57,063 bases of DNA from Opitutaceae bacterium (lineage in GTDB: Bacteria; Verrucomicrobiota; Verrucomicrobiia; Opitutales; Opitutaceae), in the NCBI GenBank assembly GCA_018667915.1, contig JABIRI010000055.1:1-57063 (forward strand). Reading direction: 5' to 3'. Shown piece after piece: positions 43,171 to 54,122 of this stretch. Made by a program: the position numbers and the translations under genes. Positions within the stretch are counted from its first letter, which is position 1; the number at the start of each line of letters is the position of its first letter. A model generated the notes under the pieces. It was not told the DNA's origin. It saw only the letters and a program-made list of their open reading frames with translations, and did not search any database.

Positions 43171-43280
43171 CATCTTTCTCTTTCTTCTTTCCTCTTTATC
43201 TTTATCTAACCCACCGCGCGGCGGCTTCGCCGTCTGAGAAGGAGAAAGATAAAGAGAGTAAAGAGAAAGAAACAGAGGCG
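43171..43280. repeat. Hairpin element B between clpB and the VWA gene
   Basis: CT-rich left arm (with TCTTTATCTTTATCT), tip GCGGCGGCTTCGCCGTCTGAGAA (about 43214-43236) and a GA-rich right arm (AAGATAAAGAGAGTAAAGAG). It is clearly related to element A at 39086-39177, both in tip and in the right arm, and ends with GGCGACTAC similar to the GCGACTCC frame of A. It lies at the 3' end of clpB and upstream of the VWA operon. Confidence 0.7.
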
Positions 43281-43281
43281 A

Positions 43282-45867
<2,586 letters not shown>

Positions 45868-45906
45868 ACGAATCACCCCTGCACACGCCGCGCCAAGCCT
45901 CTAGCC

Positions 45907-45987
45907 CGGTGCGTCGCCACAGAGGTGAGTCAACGTTGGGACAAACGGCGTCGCAGTGTGACGCTCCGGCTCAGTCCCGACGCACCG
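45907..45987. repeat. Long-range inverted repeat upstream of clpB
   Basis: CGGTGCGTCG (45907-45916) and CGACGCACCG (45978-45987) are perfect 10-base inverses with an inner hairpin GCGTC/GACGC (around 45950-45965). The unit fills the gap between clpB and the metzincin gene and would be the terminator of the latter and part of the clpB 5' leader. Confidence 0.5.
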
Positions 45988-46001
45988 CGTGTTAGCCGTC
46001 C

Positions 46002-48491
46002 TCAGCGGACTACCTCGAAGACCTCGACGATACCGACACCCGGAACTGCCGGTTGGTTGGGCAGCTCTTCAAAGGGCATCACGAATACGGTGTAAATGCC
46101 AGGCGGAAGCTCGAGCACGACCCCGGGTTCAGTAGGTTCCATATCGGTCTCACCCACGGCTTGGGCAGCGTCGAAGACCGCCTGCTCGGAGAGTTGGTCG
46201 ACCTGTCCCCGGCGGAGAATCGGTATGCCGTCGCGACTGGTGCCATCAATATCGGTGCTCGGGGGATCCCAGTCATCGTTATAGTAAACGAGGTCGGCGT
46301 TTGCGTCATAGATTTCGATCACCGGATCGGACATCAGCGAGTCCGCCGGCAAGCCGTAGTTAGCGAGCGAAGGACCGCGCACGCGAATGAACATAGTCTT
46401 GCGTTGATCAGCGGCTCCCGGATCGGCGTTGACGACAAACCCCGCCACCATCGGACGAGCGACATCTGCGTAACCGCGCGTAGAGAGATTCAATAAACGG
46501 GTATCGTTGGAGTCACCCACCTCATACACTTCGACCAAGCCGTAACCTTCCGCTCCATTCGCACCGACCACGCTGGCCGTGTAGTTGCCCTGCGAAAGCT
46601 CCAAAACCGTGCCCGCGTCCAAGCTCCCGCTCGGATAAGCAAAAGCACCGGCGCTAGCCGCTGCGGTGGCAACGGCTGCGCCGTTACTCGCAGGGAGCTC
46701 CCAGTCGTCGTTGGCTGCTGCGAGCCCCACTCCGATATGATCCACGCGGAGTTCCGGGTCGGCCAATGCATCCGGCACGTTGAACGGCGCGGCGCCGATC
46801 GTCGGACCGGCCGCTCGCACGAGAATTTGACGCGTGTCTTCGCCGTTGACCACGAATCCACCGATCAACGTGCGGTCGCCGGAGCCGACCCACGCACGCG
46901 TGGAAACATTGACCATCCGTCCAGCCGACGAAAGCGCAGGCGAAAGACGAAAGTTCGCTACCTGAAAGGCCGTCTCTTGAATCGAGCGCGCGTTGTGCGC
47001 TTCACCTGACTCACCCGCCGCCACACCCAACGCAACTGGCGAGGAAAAAAAAGTCGTGCGACCATTGAAGCTGAAAGAGGAAATCGAGTTGTTCGGACTG
47101 GAGAAATACCGAACGCGAGCGCCCGGCGAATAAGCCATGATAGTGCGCACCTGACTGGTGCCTCCTCCGGTGGTCGGGCCATTCACTCGGTAACCAAAAC
47201 TGTAATCAAAAACGCCACCGTTGCCGCCGGCGTTATCTCGATCATGTGCACAGCCAAAACTGTGACCCAATTCATGACTCAAAATCACTCCGTCCGTGAG
47301 TCCCGGGACCCCCACCACCGAAAACCCGAAGAACCGGGCCGTCGGCGAATCCAACCCCCGCATCAAATACGCGATCCCCGTGCTACTCGGGTCCGATCGG
47401 CGCACAATCAACGTCACCAAATCCGCCCCCAACGCATCGCGCCGCGCATGAACCTCGTCCATCACCCCATCCTGCGTTGCGGTTATATTAGTCAGCGCAT
47501 CCCCCTGCCATCCCGATTGACTGTTGGTGCTATTATCGCCGGGCAAATCCACCTCCATCGTGCCCACCAGTTGCAGCCGCGCCGTAATACCGCTATTGAA
47601 AAAGTCGTCCTGCACCCGCGCAAAGCCCAGATCGATTTGAGTCACCACACTGTCCGTCGATCCCAACGAACTGCGCACCGCTGAAGTATAGGCAATCAAG
47701 AGATCGACCACGGCTTGACCACTGGCTAAGGGTTCGGCGTTGGCCGTGCGCGGCGGTCCAACGTCGGATGATACCGCATTCGCGGCAAGAGCTTCAGCAA
47801 CCAAATGCGTTCCCGGATCAGCAGCACCGCAAGATTGGTCTACCAACGCATCAGCCGCGTAAAGCTGCATGATCGGTGCATCCGCGGAACCCAACGAACG
47901 CAATTTAATCTCCGCGGTTCCTACGCCATCGAGCGATGCGGCGAAATGTTGGTGGGATGCCGTCAGAATAAAACTGCTGCCCGGAATATCCGGCACCCGT
48001 CCGCGCGCCACCCAACGATCCGGTCCGCGCGATTCCGTTGTGGTGATTTCTATGGCGACTTCGCGTCCGTCCGGAAGAGGTAGGACGAATTGTTCACCTG
48101 CACTCCACACAACCGACGACTTACCCTGCACCAGCGCCCGGTTGATTTTAACGTAGTGAATCTTGGTTGTCGGAGCCGGAACCTGTTGCTCCCAAGCAGC
48201 CGCATCGTGCGGCGGAGCCGAGAAGGTCCAGAGCTGATTCGAAACGGTCCTCGGGACCTGCGGCTCATCACTGACTACACCTGCGATCGGCCCGGGAGAA
48301 GTCTCGGGCGTTTCAGCTACCTCAAGCATCGATGGAACTGAAATGACCTCCGTTGAGGAGATCAGATCGCAACCGATTCCCGGTAGACACACCGAACTGC
48401 GCGGACCCGATTGCCAAATCAGCACCCCCAACCCTGCCGCAAAAAAAACGAGGCGATACCAATTCCGGCGTGGTGAAGATTTCCGAGGCAT
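46002..48491 (-). CDS. Exported reprolysin-like (M12B-type) metalloprotease with duplicated C-terminal modules
   Basis: 829 residues. A membrane-anchoring or signal stretch (RLVFFAAGLGVLIW) near residue 15 is followed by a pro-domain, then the metzincin site HELGHSFGCAHD (about 406-417) with the Met-turn IMAYSP (about 451). Two C-terminal modules begin with VNVSTRAWVGSGD (about 525) and LNLSTRGYADVARP (about 666). Each runs on through GGFVV/AGFVV, LVRA/IRVR, GP and NDDW, the repeated bacterial module common in Opitutaceae exported proteins. The protein likely degrades extracellular proteins. Confidence 0.85.
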   Translation of the reverse strand: MPRKSSPRRNWYRLVFFAAGLGVLIWQSGPRSSVCLPGIGCDLISSTEVISVPSMLEVAETPETSPGPIAGVVSDEPQVPRTVSNQLWTFSAPPHDAAAWEQQVPAPTTKIHYVKINRALVQGKSSVVWSAGEQFVLPLPDGREVAIEITTTESRGPDRWVARGRVPDIPGSSFILTASHQHFAASLDGVGTAEIKLRSLGSADAPIMQLYAADALVDQSCGAADPGTHLVAEALAANAVSSDVGPPRTANAEPLASGQAVVDLLIAYTSAVRSSLGSTDSVVTQIDLGFARVQDDFFNSGITARLQLVGTMEVDLPGDNSTNSQSGWQGDALTNITATQDGVMDEVHARRDALGADLVTLIVRRSDPSSTGIAYLMRGLDSPTARFFGFSVVGVPGLTDGVILSHELGHSFGCAHDRDNAGGNGGVFDYSFGYRVNGPTTGGGTSQVRTIMAYSPGARVRYFSSPNNSISSFSFNGRTTFFSSPVALGVAAGESGEAHNARSIQETAFQVANFRLSPALSSAGRMVNVSTRAWVGSGDRTLIGGFVVNGEDTRQILVRAAGPTIGAAPFNVPDALADPELRVDHIGVGLAAANDDWELPASNGAAVATAAASAGAFAYPSGSLDAGTVLELSQGNYTASVVGANGAEGYGLVEVYEVGDSNDTRLLNLSTRGYADVARPMVAGFVVNADPGAADQRKTMFIRVRGPSLANYGLPADSLMSDPVIEIYDANADLVYYNDDWDPPSTDIDGTSRDGIPILRRGQVDQLSEQAVFDAAQAVGETDMEPTEPGVVLELPPGIYTVFVMPFEELPNQPAVPGVGIVEVFEVVR

Positions 48492-48596
48492 AAATGTAGA
48501 CCGAATACGGCCGGCTCAGGATGGGACCCGAAGCATGGGGCCCGGTTCCGAGGGAGTAAGATCGCCGGGGGCTTCACTTCCCGGGCAAAGCATTCG

Positions 48597-48663
48597 TAGC
48601 CCAATTGGGTTGGGCTAGCGTGCCCGCCCGTCCCTCCCTCGCCTGTTGGGCTTTGGCGGGCAC
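48597..48663. repeat. Two adjoining hairpins downstream of tRNA-Val
   Basis: TAGCCCAA (48597-48604) pairs with TTGGGCTA (48610-48617), and GTGCCCGCC (48620-48628) pairs with GGCGGGCAC (48655-48663). Together with the ACCGATTC palindrome right at the tRNA end they form a run of three inverted repeats in a 190-base gap without gene. They could be processing or termination structures of the tRNA transcript or a relic of an integrated element. Confidence 0.5.
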
Positions 48664-48682
48664 CGATTCAATTCGAATCGGT
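48662..48682 (-). terminator. Hairpin directly after tRNA-Val
   Basis: ACCGATTC (48662-48669) and GAATCGGT (48675-48682) with a five-base loop immediately after the encoded CCA end of the tRNA. No T-run follows on the reverse strand, so the call as a terminator is tentative; it may act with the further hairpins. Confidence 0.45.
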
Positions 48683-48759
48683 GGTGGACGCAACAGGACT
48701 CGAACCTGTGACCTCTTCCGTGTGAAGGAAGCGCTCTAACCAACTGAGACTATGCGTCC
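48682..48759 (-). tRNA. tRNA-Val (anticodon CAC)
   Basis: Reverse strand: acceptor stem GGACGCA with TGCGTCC, D-arm with CAGTTGGTTAGAG, anticodon stem CTTCC/GGAAG with loop TTCACAC giving anticodon CAC (reads GUG, valine), T-arm with ACAGGTTCGAGTCCTGT, discriminator A at 48685 and an encoded CCA at 48682-48684. All parts are canonical. Confidence 0.95.
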
Positions 48760-48877
48760 GGTGCCAAACCGCCCAAGGCGGATGAACCTCTCTCGAGAGG
48801 CCGGCAACTTGCACAAGCCCTCCACGCAAATCAAGACGGTTTTCAGGCAAGCACCTAAACAACCCTGCCGCAGTCAC

Positions 48878-51010
48878 TCAATAGTCCCCCGGGTGACCGG
48901 GGAAGTAGCGGCGGTCTACGTCGATGTAGTGCTGCAAATCATGGGCCGGAGCCTCGACCCGTTCGGGTAACGGTCTTTTCGAGAATTGCTGGAAATACAA
49001 CAGGCACGCATCGCGCCATTCGCGCGCGTCTTTGGTTTGCCGCTTTAATCGCTGACGGGTGGCTTCCCATCGCTCGTCATCGATCGTTCGCTTCAACCCT
49101 ACCCAACGGGCGAGCATCGTATAGGCTTCGTCGACGCCTTGCTGATAACGCAAGGCGAGTTCATCCCACAGCGGGCGGCCCGACTTCATTTCGTGTTCCC
49201 ACGGCACGTGGTGAAACCAGAGTAACAACTCCTCTGGCACGGCTTCCAAGTCGCCCCATTGGGCCTGCAATTCTGGCGCGTATTGTTCGATCGCATTCGA
49301 ACCGCTTGCGACGCGATCCGCGCCGATGCCCCGCACGTTGGCTTGATGGTAATACGGCGCCGTCCAATCGGGCCGGCCGCCCTCTACCCAGGGGCCCGGT
49401 CCGTAGTGGTGACCCCGTTCCATGATATGGTGCAGACCGAGTGGCATTGAATAATTTACCACCGTCTCACGGGAGCCCATGAGGATATCAACGATCTCCG
49501 CCTGCGCGGCCGCTTCTTGTTCCGAGGGCTCCTTGGAGCCAAAAGTCAGCTTAACCCACTCCTCCGCAACTTCCTCGGAACTCAGGGAGTGATCCCAAGC
49601 GAGTCGCCCAAACGCATACCAATTTGACTGCGCCAGTGGATGCCCCGTCCAGTTGCGATCGGTGCCTGTATTGGCCACGCCCGCAATCGCGGACAACTCG
49701 TGACCCTTGAGAGAGCCGTCAGTGACCTTTGCGATGGTGGAGCCTTCGCCTTGAGCGAACGTGTCCTGATCAAGCGCCTCTTCAAATAGAGGCGCCAGAT
49801 AGGCCAATTGGTGCGACGCGCCGAGATACTCCTGCGTGATCTGCAGCTCCATCATCAGACGCGTCTGCGGCATCGCCCCAAACAACGGACTGAACGGCTC
49901 GCGTGGCATAAAATCGAGAGGGCCATTTTTGATCTGCACCAAGACGTTGTCGGCAAACTTTCCATCGAGTGGCACGAACTGGTTGTAGGCCTGCTTCACC
50001 CGATCCGTTTCGTTCTCAAAATCATAGACAAACGCGCGCCACATCACGATGCCATCGCGGCCATTCTTCGACAAAGGCGCTGCCAGCATATTGGCCCCTT
50101 GCGCGTGATCCCGGCCGTATTCGTGCGGGCCGGGCTGGCCCTCCGAATTTGCCTTCACCACAAACCCGCCGAAGTCCGGCACGTGTTCATAAATTTCATC
50201 CACCTTGGCGTCCCACCACGCCAGCACCTCGGGGTCGAGGGGGTCTGCCGTGTCGAGTCCTCCGATTTCAATCGGCGCGCTAAACCGTGCGGTGAGATAA
50301 ACCCGCACTCCCCAAGGCCGAAACTCCTCCGCCAACGCCGCTACTTTTTCGAGGTAGTCCGGAGTCAGCACCAACGCGTTGGCATTCACGCTGGTGATCA
50401 CCGATCCGTTGATACCCAGCGACGCCAACGCCCGACCATAGTCCTGGTAGCGTGGGCTCCGGATATCCGGCAGATACGGCCACTCCCACAGCGAAAATCC
50501 CGCGTAACCGCGCTCCACAAATCCATTTAAATCGTCCCAATGATTGAGCACGCGTCGCGCAATCTTCGGCGTCGAGGAGTAGTCCAAGTCCGCCATCGAT
50601 TCGCGCAGTTGCAGGCGGCGGAGCAGATCGAAAGCACCATACAAAACCCCTGCATCGGAATTCGCAGATATCCTCACTCCAATCCGGCCATCGACCGTCA
50701 CATTTTTGATCGCGTAACCTTCATTGCCAAGATCCGCCGAGGCCTCTCCCGCCGTGATATATATGCGGGGAGTGTGATCGATCATCCCTGCCATCGCGCG
50801 GGTGAGCTCTTCCTCCGCTGCCGCCAATACCTCGGAACTCACACCGGTCGGCGTTTGCAAAACGACGGTCTGTAGGTGGTCGCTAAAGGATTCGCGCACC
50901 GTCTTCCACAGGAAGCGGCCATAGCGCTGCCAGAGGCGGTAGCCATCTTCGGCTACCACCGTGCCTGCCGCGAGCGTTCCGAGAAGTAATACCAGCAGCA
51001 GACGTTTCAT
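48878..51010 (-). CDS. GH67 alpha-glucuronidase, exported
   Basis: From 51010 the 710-residue product has a signal peptide (MKRLLLVLLLGTLAAGTVVA). It shows the GH67 layout: an N-terminal beta domain with DGRIGVRISANSDAGVLYG, the catalytic barrel with RRVLNHWDDLNGFVERGYAG, GGFVVKANSEGQPGPHEYGR, IVMWRAFVYD, and VQIKNGPLDFMPREP, then the helical C-terminus with DRNWTGHPLAQSNWYAFGRL. GH67 removes 4-O-methyl-glucuronic acid from the end of xylo-oligosaccharides. It is the last gene of the xylA-transporter-GH67 unit, 14 bases after the transporter. Confidence 0.93.
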   Translation of the reverse strand: MKRLLLVLLLGTLAAGTVVAEDGYRLWQRYGRFLWKTVRESFSDHLQTVVLQTPTGVSSEVLAAAEEELTRAMAGMIDHTPRIYITAGEASADLGNEGYAIKNVTVDGRIGVRISANSDAGVLYGAFDLLRRLQLRESMADLDYSSTPKIARRVLNHWDDLNGFVERGYAGFSLWEWPYLPDIRSPRYQDYGRALASLGINGSVITSVNANALVLTPDYLEKVAALAEEFRPWGVRVYLTARFSAPIEIGGLDTADPLDPEVLAWWDAKVDEIYEHVPDFGGFVVKANSEGQPGPHEYGRDHAQGANMLAAPLSKNGRDGIVMWRAFVYDFENETDRVKQAYNQFVPLDGKFADNVLVQIKNGPLDFMPREPFSPLFGAMPQTRLMMELQITQEYLGASHQLAYLAPLFEEALDQDTFAQGEGSTIAKVTDGSLKGHELSAIAGVANTGTDRNWTGHPLAQSNWYAFGRLAWDHSLSSEEVAEEWVKLTFGSKEPSEQEAAAQAEIVDILMGSRETVVNYSMPLGLHHIMERGHHYGPGPWVEGGRPDWTAPYYHQANVRGIGADRVASGSNAIEQYAPELQAQWGDLEAVPEELLLWFHHVPWEHEMKSGRPLWDELALRYQQGVDEAYTMLARWVGLKRTIDDERWEATRQRLKRQTKDAREWRDACLLYFQQFSKRPLPERVEAPAHDLQHYIDVDRRYFPGHPGDY

Positions 51011-51023
51011 ATGCGTGAGCAAA

Positions 51024-52520
51024 TTAACCTGCAGCCGAGCGTCGAGCAGCGAGTGCGTCACTCATCTCGGTGGCGACGTTCTTAGTGATCGGATAGAACA
51101 ACATGAAGATTACCCCGATGAAGAAACAGCCGCCCGAGTGCAGACTCACCATCGTGCGCACGCCATCAAGCACCGCCGGATCATTGGCGGTTTCCGACGT
51201 GTAACCATACATCGAAAGTAGACCACCCGCGATTGCGCCGCCGAAGCCGAGTCCCGCCTTCAGCGCGAAAACGACGCCCGAGAAAACAAACCCCGTCGAT
51301 CGCCGATGATTCTTCCATTCACTGTAATCAGCGGTGTCCGCGATCATCGCCCAAAGTAGCGGAATCGTAGGACCGTATGAGAAACTCGTGAGAATAGTTA
51401 GCGCCACCACTAGGCTCACGTCTTCCGGCGCGACGATGTAATGCAGCGACTGGAACAATGCTGCCAATGCCAACCCAATCGTGAACACCGCCTTCTTGCC
51501 GAACCTATCGGCCAACGGTTTCGCAATCAGAACGCCGATGATCGTAAATAACGTGCCGATCATGCTCAACACGCTGAATCCCACGACCGATGGGCTGGCT
51601 CCCGGTTTCACCACCATACCAAAGAGATCGAGTGCCTTGAATCCAATCGATGGATTCAGTAGATCAGCCGCCGTGGCGGTGAGTCCCAACCCTTCCACAA
51701 AAGTCAACAGCGCATCAGAACTCAGGTAGCGCGTGACGAAGACGTAGTTCGCATTGCCGCGAAGAGCCAATGTGATGAAGACAAACAACGTCATGCCAAA
51801 CATCGCCAACCATGGGCGATTTCTGAGCACTTCTTTGAAGTCTTTTTTGATGTCCGCCTTTTGTCCCGCAGGTGGCTGCACGCGCTCTTTGACAGAGAAA
51901 AAGGTGACCACAAAACACACCACCGAAATCAGCGCATAAATCCCCACCGTCACCGACCAACCTTTCGGGTCATTAACGCTGCCGTTACCGAACTTGGTGA
52001 CGAGTGGTAGGGTGAATCCTTGCACGATAAACGTAGCGGCCATGGCCGCTACAAAGCGATACGATGAAAGTGCCGTGCGCTCGCTGCTGTTACTCGTCAT
52101 CACGCCGTTGAGCGAAGCATACGGCACATTGTTCACCGTATAGACCATCATCAGCACGGTGTAAGTGATGATCACATACCACAATTTGGACGAATCCTCC
52201 AGTCCGGTAGGCACCGAAAACGCCGCCCAAAACATCAACGCAAAGGGGATCGCCGACCACAACAACCACGGCCGAAACTTGCCCCAGCGGTGCGTCGTGC
52301 GATCCGCTATCACCCCCATGATCGGATCGGTGATTGCATCACTCAATCGCACCCAAAGTAGCATCGCTCCCATCGCCGCCGCGCTGATCCCAATCGAGTC
52401 CACATAGAACGCCGTCGGGAAAAAGATAAACATCTGGAACACGAAGTTCGCGGAAGCATCGCCGAAACTGTAGCCCGCCTTTTCGCGGAAAGAGAGTTTT
52501 ACGTTGGTGGGATCACTCAT
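51024..52520 (-). CDS. GPH-family sugar:cation symporter
   Basis: Start at 52520 (498 residues). The product begins FREKAGYSFGDASANFVFQM, a hallmark of glycoside-pentoside-hexuronide transporters, then has about 12 helices and the loop with RLSDAITDPIMGVIADRT and RWGKFRPWLLW. The family imports xylosides, xylo-oligosaccharides or glucuronides with a cation. Between xylA and GH67 it is the likely importer for glucuronoxylan fragments. A frame extending to 52571 is not family-like. A stem-loop at 52580-52606 precedes its start. Confidence 0.9.
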   Translation of the reverse strand: MSDPTNVKLSFREKAGYSFGDASANFVFQMFIFFPTAFYVDSIGISAAAMGAMLLWVRLSDAITDPIMGVIADRTTHRWGKFRPWLLWSAIPFALMFWAAFSVPTGLEDSSKLWYVIITYTVLMMVYTVNNVPYASLNGVMTSNSSERTALSSYRFVAAMAATFIVQGFTLPLVTKFGNGSVNDPKGWSVTVGIYALISVVCFVVTFFSVKERVQPPAGQKADIKKDFKEVLRNRPWLAMFGMTLFVFITLALRGNANYVFVTRYLSSDALLTFVEGLGLTATAADLLNPSIGFKALDLFGMVVKPGASPSVVGFSVLSMIGTLFTIIGVLIAKPLADRFGKKAVFTIGLALAALFQSLHYIVAPEDVSLVVALTILTSFSYGPTIPLLWAMIADTADYSEWKNHRRSTGFVFSGVVFALKAGLGFGGAIAGGLLSMYGYTSETANDPAVLDGVRTMVSLHSGGCFFIGVIFMLFYPITKNVATEMSDALAARRSAAG

Positions 52521-52579
52521 GGGGTAGGTGCAGAAACTGAAATGTGAGGCGGGCGGTATGCCCGACAACAAGGGATATG

Positions 52580-52606
52580 AAAAGGGGCGCCCGATGTGGA
52601 CGCCCC
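52580..52606 (-). terminator. Internal terminator or attenuator between xylA and the transporter gene
   Basis: On the reverse strand GGGGCG and CGCCCC form a stem around an 11-base loop, followed by TTTT. It lies between the xylA stop and the transporter start and may cut most transcripts after xylA, giving more xylose isomerase than transporter. Confidence 0.65.
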
Positions 52607-52624
52607 CGGAAGTCTAACAAGAGC

Positions 52625-53944
52625 TCAACCGTGGAGGTAGGTATTGAGCAGGTTCTCGAGATACTCTTGGTGGCCGGACTTAAGCTTCGGCTCACCGAGC
52701 TTGAAGGCGACCTTCTCGAGGTCCTTGAAGCCGAGTTTCTTCTTCTCCACGTCTTTACCGAAGCCCGTGTCGAAGCTGCTGTAGCGGTTCTTCACGTGAT
52801 CGGTGAACTTGCCGTCGGCGAGGACCTTACGGGCGAGTTTGAAAGCGAGCGCATACGCGTCCATGCCCCCGATGTGCGCGTAGAACAGATCTTTGGGATC
52901 GGTCGAGGGACGGCGGAGCTTCGCGTCGAAGTTGAAACCACCGCTGCCGAGACCACCGGCGCGCAGGATCGAGATCATGGCGAGCGTGAGTTCTTTCACG
53001 TCGGTGTTGAATTGGTCGGTGTCCCAACCGAGCAACATGTCGCCGGAGTTCGCATCGATCGAGCCGAGCATCTTGTGCGCGGCGGCGACTTCAATCTCGT
53101 GATTGAAGGTGTGGCCGGCGAGTGTCGCGTGGTTGGTCTCGATGTTGAACTTGAAGTGCTTGTCGAGTTTGTAGGTGCGCAGGAAGGCCACCCCCGAAGC
53201 AACATCGAAGTCGTATTGGTGCTTGGTGGGTTCCTTCGGCTTGGGTTCGATCAGGAACTGACCGGTGAACCCAATCTCTTTGGCGTAATCCACCGCCATG
53301 TGGAGGAAGCGGGCGAGGTGATCCTGCTCCCGCTTCATGTCGGTATTGAGCAGGGTTTCGTAACCTTCGCGACCACCCCAGAAAACGTAGTTCTCACCGC
53401 CGAGCTCGACGGTAGCTTCCATGGCCTTTTTCACCTGCGCCGCGGCGTAAGCAAATACGTGGGCGTCGGGATTGGTGGCGCCACCGCACATGTAACGGGG
53501 GTTGGAGAACAAGTTAGCCGTGCCCCAGAGGAGCTTGATGCCGGACGCTTTTTGGTGGGCCTTGGCGTGTTTGACGATCGCATCGAGATTCTTGTGCGAC
53601 TGCTTGAGGGACTTGCCCTCGGGCGCGATGTCGCGATCGTGCCAGCACCAGAACGGCGCGTCGATTTTTTGGAAAAACTCGAAGGCCGCATCCATGCGGG
53701 TTTTGGCCACGGAGAGCTCACTCTTACCCTTTTCCCAAGGACGAACTATCGTGCCGGGGCCAAACGGATCGGCACCCGTGCCGCGAAATGAGTGCCAGTA
53801 GGCGATACCGAAGCGCATGTGCTCCTTCATCGTCTTACCGTCGATCACTTCGGCTGAGTTGTAGTGGCGGAATGCGAGCGGATTGTCCGTGCCGGGACCT
53901 TCGTAGGGAATCGCGGGAATGCCCGCAAAATGACGTGACTTCAT
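52625..53944 (-). CDS. xylA: Xylose isomerase (class II)
   Basis: The 439-residue length is that of class II XylA. Signatures: [17 protein letters not shown] at the N-terminus, [13 protein letters not shown] with the catalytic His, [34 protein letters not shown] with metal-binding Glu and later IEANH-type [14 protein letters not shown]. It converts xylose to xylulose. The gene is divergent from the LacI-type regulator; no xylulokinase lies in the window. Confidence 0.97.
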   Translation of the reverse strand: MKSRHFAGIPAIPYEGPGTDNPLAFRHYNSAEVIDGKTMKEHMRFGIAYWHSFRGTGADPFGPGTIVRPWEKGKSELSVAKTRMDAAFEFFQKIDAPFWCWHDRDIAPEGKSLKQSHKNLDAIVKHAKAHQKASGIKLLWGTANLFSNPRYMCGGATNPDAHVFAYAAAQVKKAMEATVELGGENYVFWGGREGYETLLNTDMKREQDHLARFLHMAVDYAKEIGFTGQFLIEPKPKEPTKHQYDFDVASGVAFLRTYKLDKHFKFNIETNHATLAGHTFNHEIEVAAAHKMLGSIDANSGDMLLGWDTDQFNTDVKELTLAMISILRAGGLGSGGFNFDAKLRRPSTDPKDLFYAHIGGMDAYALAFKLARKVLADGKFTDHVKNRYSSFDTGFGKDVEKKKLGFKDLEKVAFKLGEPKLKSGHQEYLENLLNTYLHG

Positions 53945-54040
53945 GGTGGGAGAGAGGGTGTTTTTTATAGGGTCCTCGAAAGCGGAGGATCATAAACCGG
54001 CGCGTAAGATGGACTCTCAACGCACCGACTATACTAACAA

Positions 54041-54066
54041 TTGACTTAAATTGACTTTCGAGAGTC
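54041..54066. promoter_or_regulatory. Likely operator/promoter region of the xylA-lacI divergent gap
   Basis: Two direct copies of ATTGACTT (about 54040 and 54050) are followed by the near-palindrome GACTTTCGAGAGTC (54053-54066; one mismatched pair). The CG-centred dyad is of the size bound by LacI-family dimers. It lies between xylA (start 53944) and the regulator gene (start 54123). On the + strand TTGACT could act as a -35 element. Confidence 0.5.
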
Positions 54067-54122
54067 GTGAAGAGTGGCTTGAGCTCCCCCTTTTCGTCAA
54101 TCCCCTGACTCTACCTCGCCCT

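Noticed and set aside
52544-53791. 415-codon open frame opposite xylA
   Set aside because: Antisense shadow of xylose isomerase; no start context and no family features.
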